Positions 1 to 8,496 of a stretch of DNA of 64,000 nt are shown here, in pieces (within the stretch, counting starts at the first letter, position 1; every line of letters begins with the position of its first letter). The position numbers and the translations under genes were made by a program. The DNA lies in contig NZ_LDPV02000020.1 of NCBI RefSeq assembly GCF_001038425.2, positions 1 through 64,000 on the forward strand, given 5' to 3'. Origin of the DNA: Ornithinibacillus contaminans. GTDB taxonomy: Bacteria; Bacillota; Bacilli; Bacillales; Amphibacillaceae. A model generated the notes under the pieces. The model had not been told where the DNA came from, did no database searches, and saw only the letters and a list, made by a program, of their open reading frames with translations.

Positions 1-915
1 TGCTCCCGTTGCTCCTGCTGGACCGGTTGCTCCCGTTGCTCCTGCTGGACCGGTTGCTCCTGTTGCTCCCACTGGGCCGGTTGGGCCTGTCGCTCCTGCT
101 GGACCCGTTGGACCCGTTGCTCCCGCTGGACCCGTTGGACCCGTCGCTCCTGCTGGGCCGGTTGGGCCTGTCGCTCCTGCTGGACCCGTTGCTCCCGTTG
201 CTCCCGCTGGACCCGTTGGACCCGTTGCTCCTGCTGGACCCGTCGCTCCTGCTGGGCCGGTTGCCCCTGTTGCTCCTGCTGGACCCGTTGGACCCGTCGC
301 TCCTGCTGGACCGGTTGCTCCCGTTGCTCCTGCTGGACCGGTTGCTCCCGTTGCTCCTGCTGGACCGGTTGCTCCCGTTGCTCCTGCTGGACCGGTTGCT
401 CCCGTTGCTCCTGCTGGACCGGTTGCTCCCGTTGCTCCTGCTGGGCCGGTTGCTCCCGTTGCTCCTGCTGGACCGGTTGGACCCGTCGCTCCTGCTGGAC
501 CCGTTGGACCCGTTGCTCCTGCTGGGCCGGTTGCCCCTGTCGCTCCTGCTGGACCCGTTGGACCCGTTGCTCCTCCACCTGGTCCTGGTGGGCCTGTTGG
601 ACCCGTTGGACCTCGAAGTGTAGGGATATTCGCTGCCGCCTTCATCTTAGATTCTAAGATTAACTCCTTCTTAAAAATCGTTTCTAACATCGACTGTGTA
701 CTTTCATTAACCGATAATATCTCTTGCAACGAAGAAGGTGGACCAGTCATACCAGGTAAAGTACCTAAAGCATATTGGATTTTCTCACCTTCTGCATTGA
801 TAATATGAGCTAATCCCATCTCTTCCATTGCAATAGAAGTCAGCAAAAGATTCACTACATCTTCACGAGTTAGTGAAATAGTCGGTGTGATATTCGGCAT
901 GTTCGGTTGCGACAA
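1..915 (-). CDS. collagen-like (BclA-type) surface protein, 3' part outside window
   Basis: The reading frame is open from a TTG at 915 to the left edge (305 codons seen), so the C-terminus is missing. A strong ribosome site (AAGGAGG, 924-930) lies 8 nt before the TTG, and two paralogs begin the same way (SQP or SLP, then NITP). Residues 1 to about 98 form a non-repetitive, mostly helical domain containing INAEGEKIQ. From about residue 100 every third residue is Gly, mostly as GPT, GPA and GAT triplets, which is a collagen triple-helix repeat. In Bacillus, proteins of this build (BclA and relatives) form spore-surface filaments and are O-glycosylated on Thr of GPT triplets. That function is inferred here from the repeats and the sugar genes nearby. 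The repeat DNA is far richer in GC than its surroundings. Confidence 0.85.
   Translation of the reverse strand, partial: MSQPNMPNITPTISLTREDVVNLLLTSIAMEEMGLAHIINAEGEKIQYALGTLPGMTGPPSSLQEILSVNESTQSMLETIFKKELILESKMKAAANIPTLRGPTGPTGPPGPGGGATGPTGPAGATGATGPAGATGPTGPAGATGPTGPAGATGATGPAGATGATGPAGATGATGPAGATGATGPAGATGATGPAGATGATGPAGATGPTGPAGATGATGPAGATGPAGATGPTGPAGATGATGPAGATGPTGPAGATGPTGPAGATGPTGPAGATGPTGPVGATGATGPAGATGATGPAGATGA
300..461. repeat. 27-bp tandem repeat inside the collagen region
   Basis: Five consecutive identical 27-bp units occupy 300-434 and a sixth with one change (GGGCC for GGACC) occupies 435-461. Each unit encodes three Gly-X-Y triplets on the minus strand. Related partial units occur at 12-60. 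Identical units at DNA level point to recent slippage or unequal exchange, so repeat number probably varies between strains. Confidence 0.9.
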
Positions 916-1022
916 TAGAGTTTCCTCCTTTTCTAGATATTTTTCAGATAAGGATCAGTCATTCCATCTTCTATAAAAAAGAAGCACCAACAACTTCTCC
1001 GGAATGGTTTTCCTATCTTCAA

Positions 1023-1031
1023 TATGCTATG
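1023..1031 (-). promoter_or_regulatory. candidate sigma-K -10 element upstream of the collagen-like gene
   Basis: The minus strand reads CATAGCATA, an exact match to the sigma-K -10 pattern CATAnnnTA, about 108 nt before the TTG start at 915. I see no convincing -35 (AC) element. The motif is short and could occur by chance; late mother-cell expression would fit a spore-surface protein. Confidence 0.3.
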
Positions 1032-1173
1032 TGTACCATAATTTTTTTGATTGGGGATACGTCTTGATTCCGCGAAGTCGGGGTTGGTCACTTTTTAAAC
1101 CTTATTATATTTGCACCAATATATATTTCTGAATAATATATATAGAATACAAATTGAAAGGAGAATTATTCTA

Positions 1174-1476
1174 TTGTCACAGCCAAGTATTCCAAATATT
1201 ACACCGAACATAACGTTAACTAGAGATGATGTCGTAAATCTTATGTTGGCCTCTATTGCATTAGAGGAAATAGGTTTATCACACATTATTAATGCTGAAG
1301 GAGAAAAAATACAGTATGTCTTAGGAACGTTGACAAATAACCCAGGTCAGCACGCTTCCTTAAAAGAAATACTAGCAATTAACGAAAGTACACAATCCAT
1401 GTTAGAAACCATCTTTAAAAAAGAAATTGTACTAGAATCTAAATTAAAGAACGCTTTAAAGATCCTTAACTCCTGA
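1174..1476 (+). CDS. small paralog: N-terminal domain of the collagen-like protein alone
   Basis: This 100-residue protein starts at TTG 1174, behind AAAGGAG at 1157-1163. An upstream ATG at 1111 is in frame but has no ribosome site. It matches the N-terminal domain of the neighbouring collagen-like protein almost end to end (SQPxxPNITP, LTRx[30 protein letters not shown]) and stops where the collagen repeat would begin. It is divergent from that gene, with 258 bp between the two starts. I do not know a function for the domain. It may be a minor structural partner or a cap for the same surface layer. No signal peptide or membrane segment is seen. Confidence 0.8.
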   Translation: MSQPSIPNITPNITLTRDDVVNLMLASIALEEIGLSHIINAEGEKIQYVLGTLTNNPGQHASLKEILAINESTQSMLETIFKKEIVLESKLKNALKILNS

Positions 1477-1486
1477 CATATCAAAC

Positions 1487-1520
1487 GGGCAAAGTAGATT
1501 CCTTACACATAACTTTGCCC
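1487..1520 (+). terminator. hairpin just after the small paralog
   Basis: GGGCAAAGT (1487-1495) pairs with ACTTTGCCC (1512-1520), 11 nt after the stop codon at 1476. Only a short T run follows, so it may terminate weakly. Confidence 0.5.
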
Positions 1521-1635
1521 TTAAAACGAACAACTTTCCAATCGGATACGAAATAAACATACTCGCTAATTCGTTAACGAGTGCACTCCTGCTTCGAAGC
1601 CGACTGGAAAGATTGTTATACATAACGCTGATAAT

Positions 1636-1686
1636 AAAACTCTCCAAATCTCGACTAGTGAATCCCTCGAGATTGGGAGAGTTTTT
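1636..1686. terminator. long bidirectional hairpin between converging genes
   Basis: An arm at about 1638-1654 (AACTCTCCAAATCTCGA) pairs with 1667-1683 at 16 of 17 positions. TTTTT follows on the plus strand and TTTT on the minus strand. It can end both the plus-strand small paralog and the minus-strand glycosyltransferase that stops at 1760. Confidence 0.75.
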
Positions 1687-1759
1687 ATAGTTTTTTATCA
1701 AATGTTTACCATCTTCTGGTGAATTCATTAGGTCTTATTACGAAGAATAATTACGATTC

Positions 1760-2761
1760 TTATTGTAGCTTTTGTAAACATTTTTCTTTTAAATCAACAG
1801 CTCGGAAGCTCCCTGTTCCTTTCAAGATCAAATAGTTATGGTTTTCCTCACCTAGTAGCAAACAGTGGTCTAACACCTCAACTGCTTCTTGATATTTTCC
1901 CAAATGAAACAGTACGGTAGCCTTTAAATAATATAAATCAACATAATCTGGATATAACTCAATCGCTTTATTAATACTTGGCCATGCGCCCTGATAATTT
2001 TCAGATTCTACGATAATCGAATATTTCAATCGATATACAATTGCAGGTGGTAATACACCTTCCTCCACAAATTTCAAAATGGCATAATTAACAAAGTGAA
2101 ATGCCTTTTCATAGTCTTTGGCGTTATAATATTCTGATGCCACATGATAATCAATCCATGGACTATGCCCTTCCGACTCTAATTCAAGCTTGAGTATATC
2201 TAAATTACGTTCATGCTTATTCTTCGTTTCGATTTCAGCATTAAGATAGCCATAATGCTTAATTAGTGAAGGAAGAATCGCATATTGAAAATCCTCAACA
2301 GGGATATGGATTTGCTCATGGATTTTATTCTGGAAGGTTATCCCTTTATTATTCTGAAATATTCGCGCCTGAAAAATCGTATACACATCATGTTCAGAAA
2401 TAGTATCACCTATATAGTTTCGTACAGGTACATAAAGAAAGGTTTCTTTTTTATGCTGTAATACTGATTTTAAATCTTCAAATGTAGTGCGGTCGAATTC
2501 CTCATCTGCATCTAACCATACAATCCAATCTCCCGTGGCAAATTGTAAACTGTAGTTTCTTGCTTTTGCAAAATCATTCTCCCAATCGACAAGATGGATA
2601 TGATTCGTGTACTGTTTACAAATAGATAGCGTGTTATCCGAACTGCCTGTATCAACAATAATTATCTCATCCACTAAATCACGGACACTTTTTAAGCATC
2701 TCTCAATGGATGATTCCTCATTTTTTACAACCATACACAACGAAATCGTAGCATCCGCCAA
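1760..2761 (-). CDS. family-2 glycosyltransferase with C-terminal TPR repeats
   Basis: The protein has 333 residues from TTG 2761, with AGAGGTGA just upstream. Residues 1 to about 100 form a GT-A fold: ISLCMVVKNEE at the start, then VDTGSSDNT, and WLDADEE as the DxD-type metal site. The C-terminal half (about 190-320) is helical with TPR-like motifs, such as YYLKATVLFHLGKYQEAVE. This is the layout of TPR-containing GT2 enzymes (SunS-like) that glycosylate proteins. It lies 81 nt downstream of the His-rich paralog on the same strand, so the two are probably co-transcribed. The second GT2 at 4923 is a paralog. The acceptor is not known; the collagen-like protein is the obvious candidate. Confidence 0.85.
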   Translation of the reverse strand: MADATISLCMVVKNEESSIERCLKSVRDLVDEIIIVDTGSSDNTLSICKQYTNHIHLVDWENDFAKARNYSLQFATGDWIVWLDADEEFDRTTFEDLKSVLQHKKETFLYVPVRNYIGDTISEHDVYTIFQARIFQNNKGITFQNKIHEQIHIPVEDFQYAILPSLIKHYGYLNAEIETKNKHERNLDILKLELESEGHSPWIDYHVASEYYNAKDYEKAFHFVNYAILKFVEEGVLPPAIVYRLKYSIIVESENYQGAWPSINKAIELYPDYVDLYYLKATVLFHLGKYQEAVEVLDHCLLLGEENHNYLILKGTGSFRAVDLKEKCLQKLQ

Positions 2762-2842
2762 TTATTTCACCTCTTACCGTTTAATTTCATCTCTATCTAA
2801 AGCTTCCGGTCAGGTTTCTCCCCCATTTGTTGTACGAATCCG

Positions 2843-3295
2843 TCACATATGTTTGTCTTTTCCATGATGTTTATGTTTGTCATGGTGTTTGTCTTTATCA
2901 TGATGCTTCTCCTTGTCATGATGTTTTCCAATCAATTTACCAATTTCATGTTTATGGGGATCCTCATGACATTGATTCTTGTCAATTCCATGGTCATGCT
3001 CTTTTTTAGTACCACCACCTGGAATAGAAGCTGTTTCCTCTAGCTTTAGTGAAAGAAGAAGTTGTGATTTTACTACTGTTTTCAAAGTATCATTGATACT
3101 TTTATTAATTAATAAAAGCTCTGACAATGATGCATGCTTCATTTTTAGAAAGCTTTGTATTTTTTCTCCTTCAGCATTAAGGATGTGAGACAAACCTATT
3201 TCTTCCAAGGCGATAGAAGAAAGAAGCAAATTAATTGTTTCATGTCGTGTTAAGGATATGTTTGGGGTAATATTAGGGATATTTGGTAAAGACAT
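2843..3295 (-). CDS. paralog of the collagen N-terminal domain with histidine-rich tail
   Basis: The chosen start is ATG 3295, where AAGGAGG sits about 7 nt upstream; the frame extends to 3472 without a ribosome site. Residues 2 to about 95 match the N-terminal domain of the collagen-like gene ([30 protein letters not shown]). After a GGG linker the tail is strongly His/Lys/Asp-rich, with repeated HHDKxK units, and ends KHHGKDKHM. Such tails bind divalent metals such as Zn, Ni or Cu; that role is an inference. It lies upstream of the GT2 gene on the same strand. There is no signal peptide. Its 150 residues fall between the sizes of the other two paralogs. Confidence 0.75.
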   Translation of the reverse strand: MSLPNIPNITPNISLTRHETINLLLSSIALEEIGLSHILNAEGEKIQSFLKMKHASLSELLLINKSINDTLKTVVKSQLLLSLKLEETASIPGGGTKKEHDHGIDKNQCHEDPHKHEIGKLIGKHHDKEKHHDKDKHHDKHKHHGKDKHM

Positions 3296-3613
3296 AACGT
3301 ACCTCCTTCTTTGAGATATCACTGAATACCTCTCGTTTGTATTATTGCTTTTTTTCAAAGCATCAGCTTGAGTGGTTATCTGTACACTTTTAAGATATAC
3401 ATCAACATGGGTACTTGTGAGCCATTTAGTTAAAAAACTGGGTATTTTTATTAAAATAGTTATTAGAACCAACGTTCGTTAGAATAACAAAGTATTATTA
3501 CTTCAGCATAAGCCTATTTCCTGAAATGGCGTTATTAGCGGATATCGAATCCTCCTTATTTTTCATACCTTAAACTAGATGGATCAAGATTTGGATTAAG
3601 GAGAGAAAAGATT
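3296..3613. other. 318-bp divergent intergenic region
   Basis: This lies between the His-rich paralog (minus) and the nucleotide-sugar dehydrogenase (plus). No ribosome-site-supported gene is seen. It holds a candidate sigma-K -10 at 3564-3572 for the plus-strand operon; I see no clear promoter for the minus-strand gene. Confidence 0.6.
3564..3572 (+). promoter_or_regulatory. candidate sigma-K -10 element upstream of the dehydrogenase gene
   Basis: CATACCTTA matches CATAnnnTA exactly, about 41 nt before the ATG at 3614. No good -35 is present, so the call is tentative. It is the second of three such matches upstream of genes in this locus. Confidence 0.3.
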
Positions 3614-4879
3614 ATGGAAAAAATAGTAGGGATAATCGGATTAGGATATGTAGGGTTACCTTTGGCAATCCAATTCGTTAAACAGGGCTTTACGGTTATT
3701 GGGATAGATGTCGATCACCAAAAAATAAATTCCTTACAGCTAGGTACATCCTATCTCCAAACAATTACACACTCTGAAATCAAGCAACTAATTCAATCTG
3801 GAAAATTTACACCGTCGGATGATTTCACGAAGCTCAAGGAGTCAGATGTTATCATCATCTGTGTGCCAACTCCATTAAAAAACGAGAATGAACCAAATTT
3901 GAGTTATATTCAATCAGCTGTCACATCCTTCCTACCTTATTTAAAAAAAGGACATCTTATCATTTTAGAGAGTTCAACCTATCCAGGAACTACCGAAGAC
4001 TATTTAAAACCATTGCTGGAGGATAGTGGTTTGGTGATTGGTCAAGATATCTATTTAGGATATTCCCCAGAAAGAATAGATCCAGGTAATGAGTACCTCC
4101 TAACCTCCATTCCAAAAGTAATTAGTGGAACAACAGATAATTGTCTCGAGCAAATCCGACTTATTTATGAGCAAGTATTTGAAACACTTGTCCCAGTAAA
4201 ATCACCTAAAATAGCCGAGATGACCAAATTACTAGAAAACACACAGCGTTTCATTAATATCTCCTTTATCAATGAAATGGCAAGAATATGTGAAAGGATG
4301 GACGTTGACATTTGGGAGGTTATTAAAGCAGCAAGCACCAAGCCATTTGGATTTACTCCTTATTATCCAGGTCCAGGAATTGGTGGTCACTGTATTCCTG
4401 TTGACCCACTTTATTTAAAATGGAAGGCTCAACAAGAGGGAATTGATACATCCTTTATCGACCTCGCCAAAAAAACCAATGATGAACAACCTGCTTATAT
4501 TATTAGTCGAATGGAAAAGCTGCTGACAAAAAACTCTAACGTGACTAATCAACCAAGAAAAGTCCTCTTAGTCGGTGTTACCTATAAACCAAATGTGAAT
4601 GATACCCGCGAATCAAAAGCAATTACAATCTTTAATATGCTAGAAACTTCTGGCTACCTAGTCGATTACCATGATCCATATGTAGATGAACTGGCAACTC
4701 ATACTCGTCTTCACATATCTGTACCACTAACAAAGGAAACTTTAAGGCAATATGACTGTGTCATCATCATAACGAACCACACTAATATCGATTATGCATT
4801 GCTCTTGCAGCATTCCTCCTTACTATTCGATACTAGAAGAAGTTTTGATGAGAATCATCCACATGTATTTCGATTATAA
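3614..4879 (+). CDS. wbpA: UDP-N-acetylglucosamine 6-dehydrogenase (WbpA-type)
   Basis: A member of the UDP-glucose/GDP-mannose dehydrogenase family that oxidises C6 of a UDP-sugar to the uronic acid using two NAD+. The Rossmann motif GLGYVGLPLA is at residues 9-18, STYPGTT at 121-127 and SPERIDPG at 151-158. The catalytic Cys lies in GIGGHC at about residue 260, and the C-terminal domain binds UDP. STYPGTT and SPERIDPG are typical of the WbpA branch (UDP-GlcNAc) rather than plain UDP-glucose dehydrogenase. Length (421) is normal. Genes for the next three steps lie at 6.7-9.6 kb, which supports UDP-GlcNAc as substrate. It is followed 43 nt later by a GT2 gene, probably in one operon. Confidence 0.85.
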   Translation: MEKIVGIIGLGYVGLPLAIQFVKQGFTVIGIDVDHQKINSLQLGTSYLQTITHSEIKQLIQSGKFTPSDDFTKLKESDVIIICVPTPLKNENEPNLSYIQSAVTSFLPYLKKGHLIILESSTYPGTTEDYLKPLLEDSGLVIGQDIYLGYSPERIDPGNEYLLTSIPKVISGTTDNCLEQIRLIYEQVFETLVPVKSPKIAEMTKLLENTQRFINISFINEMARICERMDVDIWEVIKAASTKPFGFTPYYPGPGIGGHCIPVDPLYLKWKAQQEGIDTSFIDLAKKTNDEQPAYIISRMEKLLTKNSNVTNQPRKVLLVGVTYKPNVNDTRESKAITIFNMLETSGYLVDYHDPYVDELATHTRLHISVPLTKETLRQYDCVIIITNHTNIDYALLLQHSSLLFDTRRSFDENHPHVFRL

Positions 4880-4922
4880 CTACTACCCGGAAAAGATATG
4901 AGACGTCAAAAAGGAGGATATT

Positions 4923-6026
4923 ATGATTACGATAAGTTTGTGTATGATTGTAAAAAACGAGGAGGAAGTACTAGCACGTTGTTTAGATTCGGTAAAAGAC
5001 TATGTCGATGAGATAAACATTGTTGATACTGGATCAACAGATACTACAGTGGAAATCGCCAAACAGTATACAGATCGCGTTTTTTTCTTTGAATGGACCG
5101 GAAATTTTGCCCAAGCAAGAAATGAATCATTTAAATATGCGACACAGGATTATATTTTATATCTTGATGCAGATGATGTCATACTCGAAGAAGATCAGCA
5201 AAAACTAGCACAGCTTAAAGAAACATTAGATCCAGCTGTTGATTCTGTATCGATGTACTACAATGCTGGTGTGGACGCATTTGGAAATATCACGTTACGC
5301 TACCGAAGAAATCGGTTAATCAAACGCACACGCAACTTCAGGTGGGTCGGGGACGTGCATAATTATTTACAAGTGTATGGCAATGTCATCAATTCCGATG
5401 TTGCCATCACTCACAAAAGCACCGAGCACGCAGTCGGCAGAAATCTAGCAATCTATCAGCGAAAAAAAGAGCGCGGCGACACATTTTCAACACGGGATTA
5501 TTTTTATTATGGAAACGAGCTGCGGGAAAACAACCATCTTGAGGATGCAATTGAAGCCTATAATCAAGCAGTAGCTCAGGAAACAGGCTGGGTAGAGGAT
5601 AAATTTTATGCGTGTATATTCCGTGCAGACTGTTATCGATCCTTGGATAAATCGGATCAGGAACTCGCTTCATTGCTTGAATCGATCCGCTTTACAAAAT
5701 CACCTAGACCAGAAGCGAGTAGCCGGATTGGAGATTATTTTAAACGAAAAAAAGAATTCCGTCATGCCATAGTCTGGTATGAATTAGCAATTGCAGCCAA
5801 GCCCGATGCTAACCAGTGGAGCTTTAGCTATCCCGCCTATTCCACATGGTACCCACATCTGCAATTGTGTGTCTGCTATGACATGCTTGGCGATAGCCAA
5901 AAGGCATACTATCATAACGAAGAAGCACGAAGCTATCGCCCAGAAGATCCTTCCGTTATTCATAACCAGAAGTATTTAACTAAAAAGCTCGGATTGGACT
6001 CTCTTACTACCTCTGCCACCGACTAA
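4923..6026 (+). CDS. family-2 glycosyltransferase with TPR-like C-terminus
   Basis: The start ATG 4923 has AAGGAGG immediately upstream. The N-terminal GT-A domain shows ISLCMIVKNEE, VDTGSTDTT and the metal-binding YLDADD. RWVGDVHNYLQ follows in the acceptor-side region. Residues from about 195 on are helical with TPR-like repeats (NNHLEDAIEAYNQAV). It resembles the minus-strand GT2 at 1760-2761 through the catalytic domain. It lies directly downstream of the WbpA-type gene, so it may transfer the sugar that pathway makes. Its direct target cannot be read from sequence. Confidence 0.85.
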   Translation: MITISLCMIVKNEEEVLARCLDSVKDYVDEINIVDTGSTDTTVEIAKQYTDRVFFFEWTGNFAQARNESFKYATQDYILYLDADDVILEEDQQKLAQLKETLDPAVDSVSMYYNAGVDAFGNITLRYRRNRLIKRTRNFRWVGDVHNYLQVYGNVINSDVAITHKSTEHAVGRNLAIYQRKKERGDTFSTRDYFYYGNELRENNHLEDAIEAYNQAVAQETGWVEDKFYACIFRADCYRSLDKSDQELASLLESIRFTKSPRPEASSRIGDYFKRKKEFRHAIVWYELAIAAKPDANQWSFSYPAYSTWYPHLQLCVCYDMLGDSQKAYYHNEEARSYRPEDPSVIHNQKYLTKKLGLDSLTTSATD

Positions 6027-6119
6027 ATTTTATTATATGGATCACTCACTTCACTATTGAATAGTTATCCTGGGTGTATTATTCAACTATTGATTAAACC
6101 AATCCATTCCATAAAAATT

Positions 6120-6178
6120 GGAAGACCTTTTCTTCGTGAATTTCAATCAAAACTGAAATTACGTTGAAAAGGTCTTCC
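6120..6178. terminator. very long bidirectional terminator hairpin
   Basis: GGAAGACCTTTTC (6120-6132) pairs with the segment ending GGTCTTCC at 6178. The inner part continues through AATTTCA/TGAAATT, so the stem is about 25 bp with a small loop and few mismatches. It lies between the plus-strand GT2 (stop 6026) and the minus-strand gene that stops at 6210. Confidence 0.8.
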
Positions 6179-6209
6179 TTATAATTATCGCTTCCCGTTA
6201 GTTACCACC

Positions 6210-6683
6210 TTAGACTAATACCGGGTTTATCCAGGGCGGATTAGCATTTTGGTTATCTGTATGCATTGTATCCACTACTGAAATAATTTCTTGATTTAAT
6301 AACTCCTGTAATAGTAAAGTACATTTTCGATGGTACTTCCGGTCAAAGAATGGTTCCTCGCAAAATGCCTTATACATTTTTTCTAAACAACTTTTAGTCG
6401 TATAGGCTAATCGGAGTAATTCTAAATTAGTTAGATCGTCTTTAAATTTCGGAGATGCTTCGACATGTAATAGTTCCAAATGGTTAACGATAAATTTAAA
6501 TAGATACAAAGACTGGTACAGACTTTTTTCGATTTGTTTTACGTCATTTGGTTTTAGATTATCTGATGTCGCGTATGAAAGTAGCTCCAGCAGAAGTAAA
6601 CTGTGATGCTTTAAATAAAAAAGATAGCGCTCCAATAATAATTCTGTTTGTAGCTCTTTTTTATGGTTTTCAAAGTAATTCAC
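6210..6683 (-). CDS. hypothetical helical protein in the sugar operon
   Basis: I do not recognise this 157-residue protein. It begins at GTG 6683 with AAGGAGGTG 7 nt upstream, a strong sign that it is real. It is almost entirely predicted helix, Leu-rich, with several Tyr/His residues and CEEPFFDRKYHRKC near residues 108-121. There is no signal peptide or obvious membrane segment. It is the last gene after the WbpE-, WbpB- and WbpD-type genes, 38 nt behind the acetyltransferase, so it is probably co-transcribed and may serve glycan assembly. It could also be an unrelated spore protein. Confidence 0.7.
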   Translation of the reverse strand: MNYFENHKKELQTELLLERYLFYLKHHSLLLLELLSYATSDNLKPNDVKQIEKSLYQSLYLFKFIVNHLELLHVEASPKFKDDLTNLELLRLAYTTKSCLEKMYKAFCEEPFFDRKYHRKCTLLLQELLNQEIISVVDTMHTDNQNANPPWINPVLV

Positions 6684-6721
6684 CCATACACCTCCTTACC
6701 CATTCCATCCTGTTCGGCTTG

Positions 6722-7414
6722 TTATAATCTGCTCGCGGGGTTTCCTACTACCGTTTCATTAGCAGGAACAGATTTGGTTACGACCGCCCCTGCTCCAACA
6801 ATCGCTTTTTCACCAATTTCAATATTCGGCAACAGGGTTGCATTATTCCCTATCTTTGCACCCTTTTTAAGGATTGGGCCTGTATGAGTTCCTTTTCCAC
6901 TTGCCATATATTTATCATTAGACATCGAACAGCATGGGCCTATGAAAACACCATCCTCAATTATAGTATCCGCCGTTATATACGAACTTGTTTGTATTGT
7001 CACGTTTGAGCCGACGGTCGTACTCGGTTCTATCATAACGTTCCGTCCTATTATCGTATGACTACCGATAGTAACCTGTTCACGAATACTCACATGATCT
7101 GCTAGATAAGCACCATCTCTTATCCCTGTTCCAGCATACAATGTTACATGACTTCCAATGACACTACCCGGTCCAATTTGAAGTGGTCCAAGATTTGTTG
7201 CTGGTTTCCTAGCCATCTGGTTATTCGTTGTCGGCAATTTACCGAGGATAACGAAATCCCCCATCTTCACTCCTTCTCCAATAATCGTTCCTTTTTTTAT
7301 TACACAATGACTTCCGATTTCTACGTCATTTCCGATGACCACATCCGCTTCAATGATTGTATAATGGCCAATCGTCACATTCTCTCCTAATGTAACATCT
7401 TCATGAATATGCAC
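6722..7414 (-). CDS. wbpD: hexapeptide-repeat N-acetyltransferase (WbpD-type)
   Basis: The protein has 230 residues from GTG 7414, behind GGAGGAGAT. Nearly the whole length consists of isoleucine-patch hexapeptides (IGxxVxI-type), which fold into a left-handed beta-helix and make trimers. The C-terminus ends [14 protein letters not shown], then VVGNPA, as in sugar O/N-acetyltransferases. In the known pathway WbpD acetylates the 3-amino group of UDP-GlcNAc(3NH2)A with acetyl-CoA. It follows the WbpB-type gene by 14 nt and belongs to the same operon as the aminotransferase. The exact substrate is inferred from that context. Confidence 0.8.
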   Translation of the reverse strand: MHIHEDVTLGENVTIGHYTIIEADVVIGNDVEIGSHCVIKKGTIIGEGVKMGDFVILGKLPTTNNQMARKPATNLGPLQIGPGSVIGSHVTLYAGTGIRDGAYLADHVSIREQVTIGSHTIIGRNVMIEPSTTVGSNVTIQTSSYITADTIIEDGVFIGPCCSMSNDKYMASGKGTHTGPILKKGAKIGNNATLLPNIEIGEKAIVGAGAVVTKSVPANETVVGNPASRL

Positions 7415-7428
7415 TTCATCTCCTCCGA

Positions 7429-8496
7429 TTACGACTCATTGTTCCATTGTTTCATTAACCCTGAGGAAAAAGAGGACAATGGTAATGAGACTTTCTTTTT
7501 TTGCAAAACAGAGGCATAAAGAGCAAAAATTGCTTCTAATGCCTTTTCCGATTCCTGGCCATCGACTGGGAAGCCCTGTTCATTTCCTTTAATTTTTGTA
7601 ATAATTTCTTGATACATGGTTAGGTGCTCCATTCGATCATTCTTCAGATCATCTAGCTCTTGATCAGAATATGTTTGGCCACTTATTTCGAATCGTTCAA
7701 TCTGGTCCAGCTGCTTACCACTAATGATAATAGTTCCTTTTTCCGCAAATAATCTAATCGAGTAACCGAAATTCTCTGGTAGTGTAATAATATTTGCCTC
7801 AATTAAACCCTTTGCACCATTTTTGAATGTGAGTAGCCCTAATGCGATATCCTCGGTTTGTTTTTGGTTATTCACCCGGGTAATTTCGCCATAAATATTC
7901 TCCAAATCACCTAAATACCATACTAAAAGGTCAACAAAGTGAATACCTTGGTTAATTAACATGCCACCATCATGTTCCCATGTTCCCCGCCAGGATGCTT
8001 GATCAAAATAGGCTTGAGAGCGATTTATAGCCATCGTCACAATCCCATAATGTACTGTACCAAGTAACTCACTATCAATTAATTCTTTTATTTTCAGCAT
8101 CAGCTTTCGATACCTTAGTTGGTAACAGACAAATAAATGACGTCCCACTTGATTAGCTAGAGCAGTTAACTTTCGAGCTTCTTCCAGTGAGAGTGTCAGG
8201 GGTTTTTCCACGATAACATGTTTTCTAGCACGTAATGCTTTTTCGGCTATTTCGGCATGTAAACCTGACGTAGTTGTAATTAGAATGATATCAATCGAAT
8301 CCAGCTTTAGCATTTCCTCGTAATTAGTGTGCATCGAGATAGCTGCTGCATTAGACGATATCAGATTATGAACATGACCCATCCTATCCGTTGAAATATC
8401 ACTTAAGGCGATAATGGTTATGTCATCTAACTGTTGAATTGTCTCGATGTGCTTTTCAGCCATTCGTCCACATCCGATTATCCCGATTTTGTTCAT
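7429..8496 (-). CDS. wbpB: Gfo/Idh/MocA oxidoreductase (WbpB-type, UDP-GlcNAcA 3-dehydrogenase)
   Basis: The NAD-binding motif [13 protein letters not shown] is at residues 4-16, and the family motif [11 protein letters not shown] follows near residue 95. The C-terminal alpha/beta domain has the usual length (355 in total). WbpB oxidises C3 of UDP-GlcNAc uronate to the 3-keto form for the aminotransferase. Its ATG (8496-8494) overlaps the stop of the aminotransferase gene as ATGA, so the two are translationally coupled and likely work in sequence. The family is broad; the precise reaction is inferred from the operon. Confidence 0.8.
   Translation of the reverse strand: MNKIGIIGCGRMAEKHIETIQQLDDITIIALSDISTDRMGHVHNLISSNAAAISMHTNYEEMLKLDSIDIILITTTSGLHAEIAEKALRARKHVIVEKPLTLSLEEARKLTALANQVGRHLFVCYQLRYRKLMLKIKELIDSELLGTVHYGIVTMAINRSQAYFDQASWRGTWEHDGGMLINQGIHFVDLLVWYLGDLENIYGEITRVNNQKQTEDIALGLLTFKNGAKGLIEANIITLPENFGYSIRLFAEKGTIIISGKQLDQIERFEISGQTYSDQELDDLKNDRMEHLTMYQEIITKIKGNEQGFPVDGQESEKALEAIFALYASVLQKKKVSLPLSSFSSGLMKQWNNES

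Noticed and set aside
9-623. Plus-strand Leu/Asp/Pro-rich 204-residue frame
   Set aside because: It is the antisense of the collagen repeat; the minus-strand frame has a real ribosome site, paralogs and Gly-X-Y periodicity.
1456-1728. Minus-strand 90-residue frame
   Set aside because: It overlaps the terminator hairpins, has no ribosome site and shows no domain.
2827-3043. Plus-strand Met/Phe/Val-rich frames
   Set aside because: They mirror the His-rich tail of the minus-strand gene.
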